In this document: piece by piece, positions 22,996 through 33,029 of the stretch
How positions within the stretch are numbered: the stretch's first letter is position 1
Layout: every line of letters begins with the position of its first letter
NCBI GenBank assembly: GCA_033060915.1
Contig: CM065385.1
Span: 19,542,001-19,606,000, forward strand
DNA length: 64,000 nt
Source: Euryodendron excelsum
Taxonomy: Eukaryota > Streptophyta > Magnoliopsida > Ericales > Pentaphylacaceae
Reading direction: 5' to 3'
Notes under the pieces: generated by a model
Databases searched by the model: none
What the model saw: only the letters and a program-made list of their open reading frames with translations
What the model was told of the DNA's origin: nothing
Position numbers and translations under genes: made by a program

Positions 22996-23208
22996 TTTTC
23001 AAGTCAAATACCTTTAGGACACTATTTTAAGTGTTCCTGCTCCTTTTCGGCCTTTCAGGTCATTCTCGGCTCCTTCAAATCATTCCCGGACTTTCCGGAG
23101 TCGCTCTTAGTGAAGCCAGGCTAAAAATTGCATGGTAGTCACTAGTACAGGCGCCCAAATCTAGTCAAAGATATGTTGCTTGCCGACCTTAAATGTTTCC
23201 TAAGTAGC

Positions 23209-23231
23209 TGGCGCCACTAGTAGTGGCGCCA
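23209..23231. promoter_or_regulatory. Palindrome upstream of LTR TATA box (family B)
   Basis: TGGCGCCACT, three bases, then AGTGGCGCCA; two further GGCGCCA/TGGCGCC half sites follow up to 23310. About 95 bp before the TATA box. Possible binding site for a dimeric factor, inference only. Confidence 0.5.
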
Positions 23232-23322
23232 AGCCAAAAATTGGCCTGGTGCCACTAGGAGTGGCGCCAGTGTAAACTTTGGCCTGGCGCCACTGCAACA
23301 GGCACCAGTGTATTCCTCCCTC

Positions 23323-23330
23323 TATAAATA
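23323..23330 (+). promoter_or_regulatory. Probable LTR TATA box (family B)
   Basis: TATAAATA after a CCTCCCTC stretch, at the equivalent place in all three family-B copies (also 16298-16305 minus, 63987-63994). Confidence 0.68.
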
Positions 23331-23929
23331 CAGAGCCTCCTCCAACGTGAAAAGGATCCGCAAAATCAACCTAAAATCCTATATTTCGATATACAGAGCT
23401 CGAGTACCTCCAAAACCCTAGTTTCCTTAGGTTTCCCAAACCCTAGCCACCCTACACTAAACCCTAGCCTCATATACACTCCTATACATCCCCATACACT
23501 CATACACTAGCCTTCAATCATCCTTTGAAGACTTGAAGAGTTGCAATCTGAAGCTTGAAGACAACTCTTGAAGATTGAAGACGAAGATCAAGACGACGAC
23601 CGAAGACAAGCAAGGCGCGCAAATTAAAGAAGATACAAGGTAGGCTTTCTCTTTAAATTTCCGCATTTCCCCCTTCTCTCTTCTCTCTCCTAACCCACTT
23701 GGGTTTTCTCTATTTTAATCTCCCATCTCTTTCCCCCCCTTTCTTTGTATGCTTGAAACAAGGGGATTCCCGGTCCATGTGTAGGATTGGGCTATTGGAG
23801 AGTCACCGTGTCGGAGGCTTTCTTTTAGTCTAACCAGAGACCACGTGGGTCCGACCCCCTTGATTATGTGGTGAAGCCTTAACCTTGTATGTTCATGACC
23901 CCAAAATTGCATTGTGCATATCATGATCT

Positions 23930-26130
23930 TGCATCTTCCAAAATTTGTTTTCGAACTCGTTTTCAAAACACTTTTCAAACTTGTTTTCAAAATTGCATCA
24001 AAATCTCTTTTTTAAAAACTTGTTTTCAAAACCACAATTCTAGGGTGATTCTAGCCTTTCCATGGCTAGGGTTGCTTTAGGAAAGTGTTACATTAAAAGT
24101 GACCTTTTTGGTCTATATTTTCTAATCTTATTGTTTTCCAAAATCACTTTCTTAAAGTGGTTCAAGCCTTCTTATGGCTAGAATCGCTTTAGGAAAGTGA
24201 GACGTTTTCATACCTTCCAAAAAATTTCTTTTCAAATCTTTTCCTAAAAAAATCTCTTTCAACATACTTTCCTAAAACTCTCATCTCCAAAATTGTTTTC
24301 AAAAACTCCTTTCCAAAATCTATTTTTTTCAAAACTCCCTTTTTTCAACTCCTTTTCAAAATCCTCTCTCCAAAATCCACTTTCTAAAAACGTTCCCCAA
24401 AAATCTTTTCAAAAACTCTCTTCGACAATTTTTTACCAAAAATATTCCTAGAAAAACTCTCTCCAAAAATCTTTCCAAAAACTCCTCCCTAGGATTCCCT
24501 TCTAGAAAAACCTTCGTTTCCCAAAAACGCACTTTCCAAAAACTCTTTCCTTAGAGCCCAAGTCAAGCCCTAGAACCCACAATTAGGAAACCCTAATTTT
24601 CTTTCCAAAAACATGATTTTCAAACTTTGCCCAAACCTAGGTTTCCAAAACTTCTTGTTTTCACATCCAAACTATAGATGTTTCCAAAACCTCTTTTCTA
24701 CGTTAAAATTCCACACTTTCAAATCTTAGGGTTTCTAGAACATCCCCTTTCCAAATCCTTGCCATATCCTATCTTCACTTTAAGAAACCAAATCAAATCT
24801 CCCCCTTTAGGAAACCAAATCCAATCCTCCGTTTTGGAAATGAAATCAAACCTTTCCTTTTAGAAACAAAATACAATCCTTTCCTAATCCAACTTTTTCT
24901 TAATTCAAATCCTTCCTAAACTTCCACTTTCCTAAACCTTAAGTTTCCAAAGCTTGAACATAAAAATCTTTCCTAAATTTTAAAACTCAACTTTCAAATC
25001 TTTCCTAATTCAACCCTTTCCTAATTCTACCCTCTTTTCAAATCTTAACTTTTCAAACCTAAGTTTTCAAACCTTTCCTAAATTCAAACCTTTCCTAATT
25101 TCAAGATTTTTTAAAATTCAAACTCTAAAACTTTCTAAATCTTAAACTTTCCTTTTTCAAAGCTTTCCAAATTCTAAACTTTCCAATTTTCAAAACTTTC
25201 CTTTTTCAAACCTTTCCAAATTCTAAACTTTCCTAAACTTCAAATCTTTCCAAATCTAAAATTTTCTAAACTCAAAACTTTCTTATTTTCAAAACTTCCT
25301 TGTTTTCTAAACTTTTCCACTTTCAAAACTTCCCTTTTTCAAAATATTTTCCAAAATTCAAAACTTTCTTAACTTGAAACTTTCTAAATTCTAAGCCTTT
25401 CTTAAACTAAAATTTTCCTAATTCAAAACATTTCTAAATTCAATATTTTCCTATTTCAAAACTTTCCTAAAGTGAAAACTTTCCTAAACCTAAAACTTTC
25501 CTAAAATGACACTTTCCTAATTTGAAACTTCCCTAATTTGAACATTTCCTAAATCCAATCTTTTCTAATTTCCTAAACCTTCCAAGTCAAGTCAAATCTT
25601 TCCTAAGTCTCTTCTCTTTCCTAAGTCTAAGTTTTTCTAAACCTTCATCTTTCTAAAACAAGTCCAAATCTATCTCTTCAAATCAAAGTCCAATCTTCTC
25701 AATTTCAATTTCCAATCTTCTCTTCTAATCTCAAATCAAATCCAATTTTCAATTTAATCTCTTTCTTCCAATCCAATCTCTCTCTCTTCAAATCAATCTA
25801 TTTTCAATCGGACTCCGGTCCGAACTACGACTGACTTGATTCCACCAAAGGGATACTTAGGCAACCTTCATAGGTGCGGTCACAACACTTTTCAAACTTT
25901 CAATTCCACCCTCATGGGTGCGGTTTCCAAAATCTTTCCAAATCTCAAATTCCAATCTATTTTCAAAATTTCAATTTCAAATTTTCTATTTTCAAATTTC
26001 TACTTTCAAATTTTCAAACTTTCCAATTTCAATTCCATCTCTTCAAATCTATTTTCAAGTCAAATCAATTTCAAATCAATCTCTTCCCAAATCTATTTTT
26101 CAAGTCTCTTTTCTTGCACTTGCATATCAT
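23930..26130 (+). repeat. G-depleted CTTTCCTAAA-type degenerate tract
   Basis: About 2.2 kb of short degenerate words such as CTTTCCTAAA, TTTCAAA. I counted 13 G in the 540 nt from 25081 to 25620. It would form a nearly G-free part of the LTR transcript. Confidence 0.88.
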
Positions 26131-26476
26131 GCATCACGATAATTTATAAACATTGTTTTTCAAAGTGGATAAGATTGGCCAATAGTTAGTTGAAGACTCT
26201 CATAGGTGAATCTAGGGTAGATTGACATGTAGGTACCGAAAGGACGGGGTAGGGTGATGGCTTAGTGCGTCTTCCCTACACGTAACCAACCTCCGAACCT
26301 AGAATCACTGTTTTCATAAACCAAAAAGGAGTTATTTTTCAAAAAGGGCTAAATGTTTTCCAAAGGTTGTCAAACAACTTGTTTTCTTAAAAACCCTCTC
26401 TTGAGGAGATATTTTCAAAATCTTTTCAAAAAAAACCCTACGTGTAGTCTTCGGATTATTCTTAGTTTTTAGGTGA

Positions 26477-26511
26477 CCTAACTCACCTTAATCAAGTTAG
26501 GTGGTGACTCC
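26477..26511 (+). promoter_or_regulatory. Conserved hairpin plus PBS-like 10-mer near LTR 3' end
   Basis: CCTAACT / AGTTAGG stem (26477-26483, 26495-26501) followed by TGGTGACTCC. The same arrangement stands at 55391-55425 and, reversed, near 12947-12975. In family A the 10-mer TGGCGACTCC is identical to the start of the real PBS. Confidence 0.5.
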
Positions 26512-27289
26512 AAATCTTTTTCAAAAGCCCTTTATTCAAATCAATTTTTCAATTCAAACCTAGTCGCACTCATTCTTCTAGGACGGTGAGTTCTAATGAG
26601 AGAGTACAGCATTTTTCCCACTTGTGTGAGTATTCCTCGAGTGCGAAAAATCTGGGTGCGACAATAACAATACTCTACAAAGGATGAGGGAGACATCTAG
26701 GTCAGATCTGTATTGTCAGTGAAATTGTGTATTTAACCAAGGCTAAGAAAGAGCAACCACCAAAGGTACCCCGAGTTCCTCCACCGAAAACAGGTGTAAT
26801 CATTTCCAAGTACGATCTTTAACTCCACGAAAAACAAACAATGCATGTTGTAATGCAACATCCAAAATGAAAATCAGCTAAAAACCACATGTCTATTAAA
26901 TCCCCCAAAGTCAATCCACTCACCTTGCAGGAAAAAACACAGCAAACATGCAAACCATTCCCATTTAACCCATCCTCGCAGCAAAACATGTATGTGCATG
27001 ATATAAGGGGTAGCTAATAAGAGAAATATAATAAGTTGCAAGAATTCATGGCTTCTATATATTCTAACCAAGCACATAAAACAAATAATGACAACCATAG
27101 AAAAAAGGGATCAAATTTCCATCCACCCCTGTCCATACCTGATTTCTGCACCAAGTGTACAACAAGTGTGAACATATCCCTACAAAAAGGAGATCCTCAT
27201 ATAGGATGAGGATCTAACACATCCAACTTTAAATAAAATAACCCTCAAATGCATCTTCGTGAGGATCCAAAAAACAAAAGAAGAAGAAG

Positions 27290-28450
27290 AAGAAAATCAA
27301 TATTCCAAACAAGAAGCTAAAATGGCTAATACACATGGAAAATGTATAACACGAAATTCTCCAAAATAATTACAACAGCTTCCTCAAGTATCCTTCCACA
27401 TACTTATGGTCTGCAAACCACCACGAAAAAAAAAAAATCTAAATGGCCACCAAAAAAATCGTGCAAATGTATAAGCTAGTAACAACTGTATGAGAGAAAA
27501 TTTGGGTAAGAAGGAAGGGGTTCAGTAACAAAGCAAAACACCAGAAGCACAAGGTCAAGAATAAAATTTGAAAATGAATGGATCACAGCCTGCACAAGAT
27601 CCAGGATGGTACCAAGGCACGAGAACTTGCAAGATTAAGAAAATGACTAATAGATTAAGAAAATGTATTAACTGGGTCAGTTTCTGAGACACTTCTATCG
27701 GGCCACCCTTCTATCTACTTAATAAATACTGCAAACAGCCAAAAAAAATGAAAGAAAAAAGAGCCTAAGGATATTTTCCATGAGTAGGAAACTGAACAGT
27801 TCTCAAACTGCTTCTTTGCATAGTATTCATGGCCCAACACTTTGGATCTTTGGAAACAAGAATCCATATATTTAGAGTCAAAAGCCACAAAACACTAGTG
27901 TATATAGTGGTTGGGGATAAATAGAAAACGCAGTTGAGAGGAAGGGAGGGGGGCTTGTTAAATCCTAGAAGTGGCATATGAATATAGTCTCCCCAGAATC
28001 AAAAGACAATGTTTACTCATGTCTTGCAATTCTCCAGAAAAATATTTGCACTCCTTAACTTGATTGCACACCAGAACTTCCTAACCAAAGCAAATTCACA
28101 GGAACTATACCCATCAAATAATACCATATGGTGTTCAAAAAGCTACTCTACTAAAGGAAAGGATAACAGGCAATTGGTGTCATAAAAAAGTGAAGTCCTT
28201 AACTATCAGAGATATAGCAACAGAGTCATCATACACAACTTTCATCGACTCCAAACTATCAGCACCTAAAGCAAGCTACAAGCTGATTGATCAAACATTA
28301 CATTTCAAATCATCCAAAAGTACATAAATCTTTATCGTATGCAAACACCCAAAAAAGTATATGAGCAACAGCAGCAATGCAGGCAAGAAGGAACATTAAA
28401 AGGAAAATGTGCAAATAAAACAAAGGTGGTAAGAGGGGTGCAACAAACAA
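27290..28450. repeat. Copy 2 of the old dispersed duplication (copy 1 at 5080-5960)
   Basis: Colinear with 5080-5960 in the same orientation over several short conserved blocks, with numerous indels. It implies that the DNA around the LTR insertions is itself an old duplication. Confidence 0.5.
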
Positions 28451-28624
28451 GATATGGTTCGCACTTCCATCCTCTGCATATGAACATCATACATTCTTGA
28501 GTCTAAAATGGGTTTTCGATGACAACAAAAAGCAACAAAACAGTTACACCATGAAACATATACAACCACATACATTTGGAAAGGGAACAAAACACTGAAG
28601 AAAAAATCTAGAGTGAAGTAAGAA

Positions 28625-28758
28625 ATTACAGAATCGAGGTCCTCCAATGGCTTTGTGATACACCCTAGGTTTTTCTCATGGTCAAGAACAAAAAAGACGA
28701 GCTTCCCATCCATATATCTTGTGCTCACATGTCCAAAGCAAGTTGCTCCCACCATCAA
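28625..28758 (-). other. Unrecognised exon-like frame
   Basis: A minus-strand frame reads FGHVSTRYMDGKLVFFVLD then HEKNLGCITKPLEDLDSVI, with non-repetitive composition more like coding DNA than its surroundings. The continuation is hydrophobic and looks non-coding. I do not recognise the family. It may be a single exon or chance. Confidence 0.22.
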
Positions 28759-28956
28759 ACATGTCCATTAGAGAACAGATGGCATGTTAATACAATTCAA
28801 AATGCTAAATAAATTTAAAGCCAAGAACTGTAATAAATATAACAGGGTACTTGCACTCTCAGAAAGCATAATTGAATTGCAATATACTTCAACATACAAA
28901 ATTTCTATTCTAGTAACCTTTTTTCTACTTTTCTTTTCTTTTTTTTTTTTTTGGTG

Positions 28957-28980
28957 AGGGGGGGGGGGGGGGGAGGGGGA
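28957..28980 (+). repeat. Poly-G run after poly-T
   Basis: A T-rich run, GGTGA, then about 17 G, A, and five more G. Similar to G runs at 4248 and 33005. Confidence 0.85.
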
Positions 28981-29414
28981 AGAGCAGTTCATGCTTTGCT
29001 CGTACTAGTCACTACAATAAAATAAAATAAAGTGTGATTATGCAAATTATCATAGTCTCAATAGTATCCACGCACAAGATCATATAAATCATATAATGTT
29101 CATAGGTTACTGGAACTTAATATACATGAACTAATGTGAATTTCTAGACTCTTTATCTCAAGATGACGAAATTTATAAAATTAATCCAAACGGGTGTATA
29201 CGGTGAACTCGCAAATACGAGACTTGAGTATAAAACAACAATAGTAATGAATATTAATAAGATTATTCAAGTTCTAGATCAATTCACACTACTAGAAGTT
29301 AAACCAATCATGTTTGTAGGATATTCAATGGAAACTCTCTCTCAATTTGACAATGCCAACCACATTCATAATTCTTCCTTTTGAGTAAGAATTCTCTTTT
29401 TTTCTTGCAATCAC

Positions 29415-29870
29415 GTGGTGGCTTTCACACTATTGAATATGGTAGCCCTTTCTACGATTTTACCCAGAGGGTGCATATTTTGATATACATCCATAGTGGC
29501 TTTCACACATACTCATAGGTAGCCCTTTCCATCATGCGATTTTTTTTTCTTTTCTTTCTTTTTTTTCTTCACCACTTTTTGCACTATTGAATATGGTAGC
29601 CCTTTCTACGATTTTACCCAAAGGGTGCACATTTTGATATACATCCATAGTGGCTTTCACACATACTCATAGGTAGCCTTTTTCATCATGCATATTTTTT
29701 TTTTCTTTCTTTTTTTTCTTCACCGCTTTTCACACTATTGAATATGGTAGCCCTTTCTACGATTTTACCCAGAGAGTGCATATTTTGATATACATCCATA
29801 GTGGCTTTCACACATACTCATAGGTGGCCCTTTCCATCATGCGATTTTTTTTTTCTTTTTTTTCTTCACC
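29415..29870 (+). repeat. Three tandem ~152-bp units
   Basis: TATTGAATATGGTAGCCCTT recurs at 29431, 29585 and 29736 (spacings 154 and 151). Each unit ends in a T-rich run with TTCTTTCTTTTTTTTCTTCACC. Units are very similar, so the triplication is recent relative to the surrounding DNA. Confidence 0.88.
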
Positions 29871-31030
29871 ACAACCATGAGGGAATAATGAAGGAGATGG
29901 GAAACATGATTTTTGGTCAATCTAGTATGCGATTTTCTCTTAGAACGTGAGAATAATTCAAACTAATAAAATACACATACATGTTTCAATCAAGTCAATC
30001 GCACCAAGTGTGCACTGTTAGCACTAGTTTCATAATCATGAAAGACATCACTCAAAACTAAGAGTAAAGAAATAAACTTTAGTGATGCACATGAGTTTTA
30101 GACTAACACTATTTACATTACTCTCATCATATCAAATTAAGCACAGAAGTGATGAACTCCTCAAATATGCATAAATCACAAAAATATTTTTGTATTTTTT
30201 CTATTTTTCAGTAACAAAAACAAAATAAAAAAGTATGACCATAGCAATAGAACCAATGAATAAGAATCAAATAACTTTATATTCTATGTCAAAATCAAGA
30301 CCCTAATAAGAAAGTTGCCAGAAACTGTATCACCAAAAAAAAAAAAAAAAAAAACAACAAACTGCGTCTAACTAAAGTTGTAATAGAAAGTAATATAATT
30401 GAAACTAAAGGGGCTTGAAAGCTTACCTTATTATTATCAAAAGAAGAAAGGGCTGGAAACATATTACAACTCTTGCAGAAGAAAGGGCTGGAAACAGATA
30501 ACAACTAAAATTGTCAACAAAATTTACTACTCAATTGTAGAACATAAAGCAGGAAACAGATTACAACTCAGTTGTAGAACACAAAGCAGGAAACATTGCC
30601 TCTAAAGTCGCATTGACTCGGAAATTCTAAGCGAGAAAGAAACTGAGGATGCTACTAAAAATTATAAGTGTACTTTCTCATAAAATTCAAGATGCTTTCA
30701 ACTTGCTAACTAAAAGATCCCAAAAAATAACGTTTTACTGGAAAATGATTCCATATAAAAAATAAAAAACGATTGGGGTCAGCTTGAATTTTCATAAATT
30801 AGATGGAAAAGACCCACAAGATGATTAATTTTGAAACCCATATAAAGTACATTCATCATTCATGCCCCAAAGATTTTGAAAGAAAAAACAAAAATGAGAA
30901 GCACAGAAACAGAGTAACAAAGAAAACAGTAATTCTTGGAAAACAAACATCCAATAGCATGAACTTGTAATTCAATTCAAATTTCAAACCCACCGATTAA
31001 CGTAATTCACATCACACAGTTTAAAAGCTT

Positions 31031-31201
31031 CCAAGCTGAACATGTTTGACCCTGACATAGGAAGAGTTGCCGGCAGGCACTTTGTGAATGAAATGGAAGA
31101 GATCAGCTTGGCCTAAGGCGGCAACTGGTTCTTTTCTGAAAGCGGCTCATCGGAGACCCCAGAGACCACCGCCTCGACTTCCCAGTAGGCTGCGGTGGCA
31201 T
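31031..31201 (-). pseudogene. MS5/SDI1-like TPR protein, exon-1 fragment with frameshift
   Basis: From ATG at 31201 the frame reads MPPQPTGKSRRWSLGSPMSR, then after a shift of one base near 31122 reads LFHFIHKVPAGNSSYVRVKH followed by VQL. FHVIHKVP-G-SPYVRAKHVQL is the conserved start of plant MS5/POLLENLESS3/SDI1-type TPR proteins, which act in pollen development or sulfur-deficiency responses. A CT-rich stretch (minus strand) lies about 175 nt upstream, as in many plant 5' UTRs. No downstream TPR exons were found. Either a decayed gene or a gene fragment; a sequencing indel could also explain the shift. Confidence 0.6.
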
Positions 31202-31370
31202 TGAATAACCCCCCTCGCCTCTTATTAGTTTTCCACATTAAGACCTTCAACTCGGAACAATCTGATTATGACTCGTTAAGTACAAATCCTTATGCCCTTT
31301 TCTTGATTGACAAAGAAAAGGCTTTCAGTGGTTGGAAAACCACTTGGTTTTGCTAGAAAACTCCACAGAG

Positions 31371-31374
<4 letters not shown>

Positions 31375-31418
<44 letters not shown>
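31375..31418 (+). repeat. (AG)n microsatellite
   Basis: About 21 AG units, upstream (minus strand) of the MS5/SDI1-like start. Confidence 0.95.
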
Positions 31419-31420
<2 letters not shown>

Positions 31421-31475
31421 GTGATGAATGAAAAGGCAAGCACAGAGGGAGTTGGGACGGGAACGGGACAACTAA

Positions 31476-32032
31476 TGCAGCGGAAATTAAAAGAGCAATA
31501 AAATAAACCCTAATCCGTTGATTCACCACGAATACCAGATTCAGAGTCGTCCTGCAACCTGCTGATTCACTATGAATGCTAGGTTTTAGGGCATCAAACA
31601 CTTGTTGTTCTTCGTAGAAAATACCGAATGATTGGAAAAGTGCAAAAATCGCACACAAGTTTTATTAATATTCAAAAGCTGCTGAAAAATATCTTAACAT
31701 GAGTATAAATACACGGCACGAAACCCTAGAGTCTGGGACAAACCGGGTCAATTAAAAAAAAATAACGAAAGCCTAAAAAACATAAGCCCAAAACACAAAA
31801 CGGGCCGAAAAACATACTTAGAGGCGTTTTTTCACGTTTTCCTAGGCCTAAAAATCATTAACGATTTTTCTCTTTCTCTGGTTCGCGCAAGGTTTTCGAA
31901 AACATATTATAATAGGAAAACGGAGTTACAAGTCAAAAGTTATGCCTAATTGAACTTTACCCACCACCGGCGCGGGCATAACGACGGCCCCAGGTCTCCA
32001 AGTAATCTTCGGCCATGCGATCCGCATCAACA
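31476..32032 (-). mobile_element. Solo LTR, family C, 557 bp
   Basis: On the minus strand it runs from TGTTGATGCGG to CCGCTGCA. It is flanked by ACTAA (31471-31475) and ACTAG (32033-32037), a 4/5 target duplication. Inside are a TATA-like TATTTATA and an AATAAAAC signal in LTR-like order. Independent support: the inverted homologous copy near 40935 runs through GACAACTAGCC without this insert. Confidence 0.65.
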
Positions 32033-32850
32033 ACTAGCCGTTAACATACATAAGAATGTGCCGATATATCCTAATAGGGCTTAGGGTTACCACATATTTT
32101 GGCATGTGGTGAGTTTTTTTTTTTACTAAATTCTCTAGTTATTTACAACTTTTATAATTCATGTAGCTTTCTGAAATGATATTTTGAAAGCATGTGAATC
32201 GAAATAGCTCTAATAGGACTTAGGGCTCGTTTAGTATAATTTTGTTAAGTTTTTTTTTATTTTATTCTTTTAGTTTATTAGTAAAAAAAAAAGTTAAATT
32301 TTTTTAATAAGAGAAGATAAGCAGAAAAGCAAAAAAACAAGCAAAAAACCTTCAAAATTTTGACTTTTTTTCACTTATAAGTAAAATGAGCCAAGCCAAA
32401 AAAGCTCTAAAAAAACCCAACCCAACAGACCCTTAGAGCTTTAAATCATGGCTCCATTATCTACATTATAAATTGTCAAAAAAAAAAAAGTGTCTTGTAG
32501 AACAGTTAGATTTGAAGTCATGGTTCTAATACATGACTTCTAATTTTGAGTTTAAAATTATTTTTAAGAACACTATGAGTTTGAGAAATAAATTAAAAAG
32601 AACTTGAATTTAGAAAATAAATTTTTGAGCACACAACAAACCACCCTATTGCATTCTATATGTCAAACATTCGATTTGTTAGGGCAGAGAATGTGACTAT
32701 GTTTAACTGTTGTATCAATTTTTTAATCTTTTTTTTCAAGCTTTTTTTTATATTTTTTAATGAGTTGAATTTGCATAAATATTGACATTATTTTAGATAA
32801 TAGATGTATAGGAAACAAAACTTGAAAAATGATTCAAAATAATATGATAC
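32033..32850 (+). repeat. Left copy of an inverted repeat pair (partner 40218-40935)
   Basis: Reads as the reverse complement of 40218-40935 over about 0.7 kb, from GACAACTAGCC-like start through TTGGCATGTGGTGAG and ACATGACTTCTAATTTTGAG to TTGCATAAATATTGACAT. Both copies contain the same MITE, so the MITE was there before duplication. A diverged third piece lies at 34355-34660. Confidence 0.85.
32223..32432. mobile_element. Tourist-like MITE (210 bp)
   Basis: Ends GGGCTCGTTTAGTA and, inverted, GGGTCTGTTGGGTT, flanked by TTA on both sides (32220-32222, 32433-32435). TTA duplication and GGG-CTGTT-type inverted ends fit PIF/Harbinger-derived Tourist MITEs. No coding sequence. Confidence 0.72.
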
Positions 32851-33004
32851 GGATACACGATAAGCTGCTTTGCAAGGTATACTTGCTTCTACCTATAACT
32901 AAATCTCCTTCTATATCCTCCATCTTAGGGGGTAATCTAGCCAGTACTTGTGGATTTAGGGGCGACATCACAGAAAGATCTACACTCTCTTTTACAACAT
33001 AAGA

Positions 33005-33027
33005 GGGGGGGGGGGGGGGGGGGGGGG
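33005..33027 (+). repeat. Homopolymer G of about 23
   Basis: Longest of the three poly-G runs in the window. Confidence 0.9.
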
Positions 33028-33029
33028 AG

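Larger units (their letters stand above)
21292..26663 (+). mobile_element. Solo LTR, family B, 5372 bp, plus strand
   Basis: Starts TGTAAGCACCCCATTTTTGA and ends GGGTGCGACA. Perfect target duplication ATAAC at 21287-21291 and 26664-26668. Parts in order: 81-bp hairpin repeats, 157-bp repeats, palindrome and TATA box, C/T-rich leader, G-poor tract, hairpin with a PBS-like 10-mer. Head to head with the copy at 12795-19137. Confidence 0.94.
26664..31030. other. AT-rich region, possibly intron or decayed gene DNA
   Basis: No complete gene was recognised. It contains copy 2 of an old duplication, a weak exon candidate, a poly-G run and a 152-bp triplication, listed separately. It lies downstream, in minus-strand sense, of the MS5/SDI1-like exon fragment, so part of it could be intron; no further TPR exon was found by eye. 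Confidence 0.45.
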
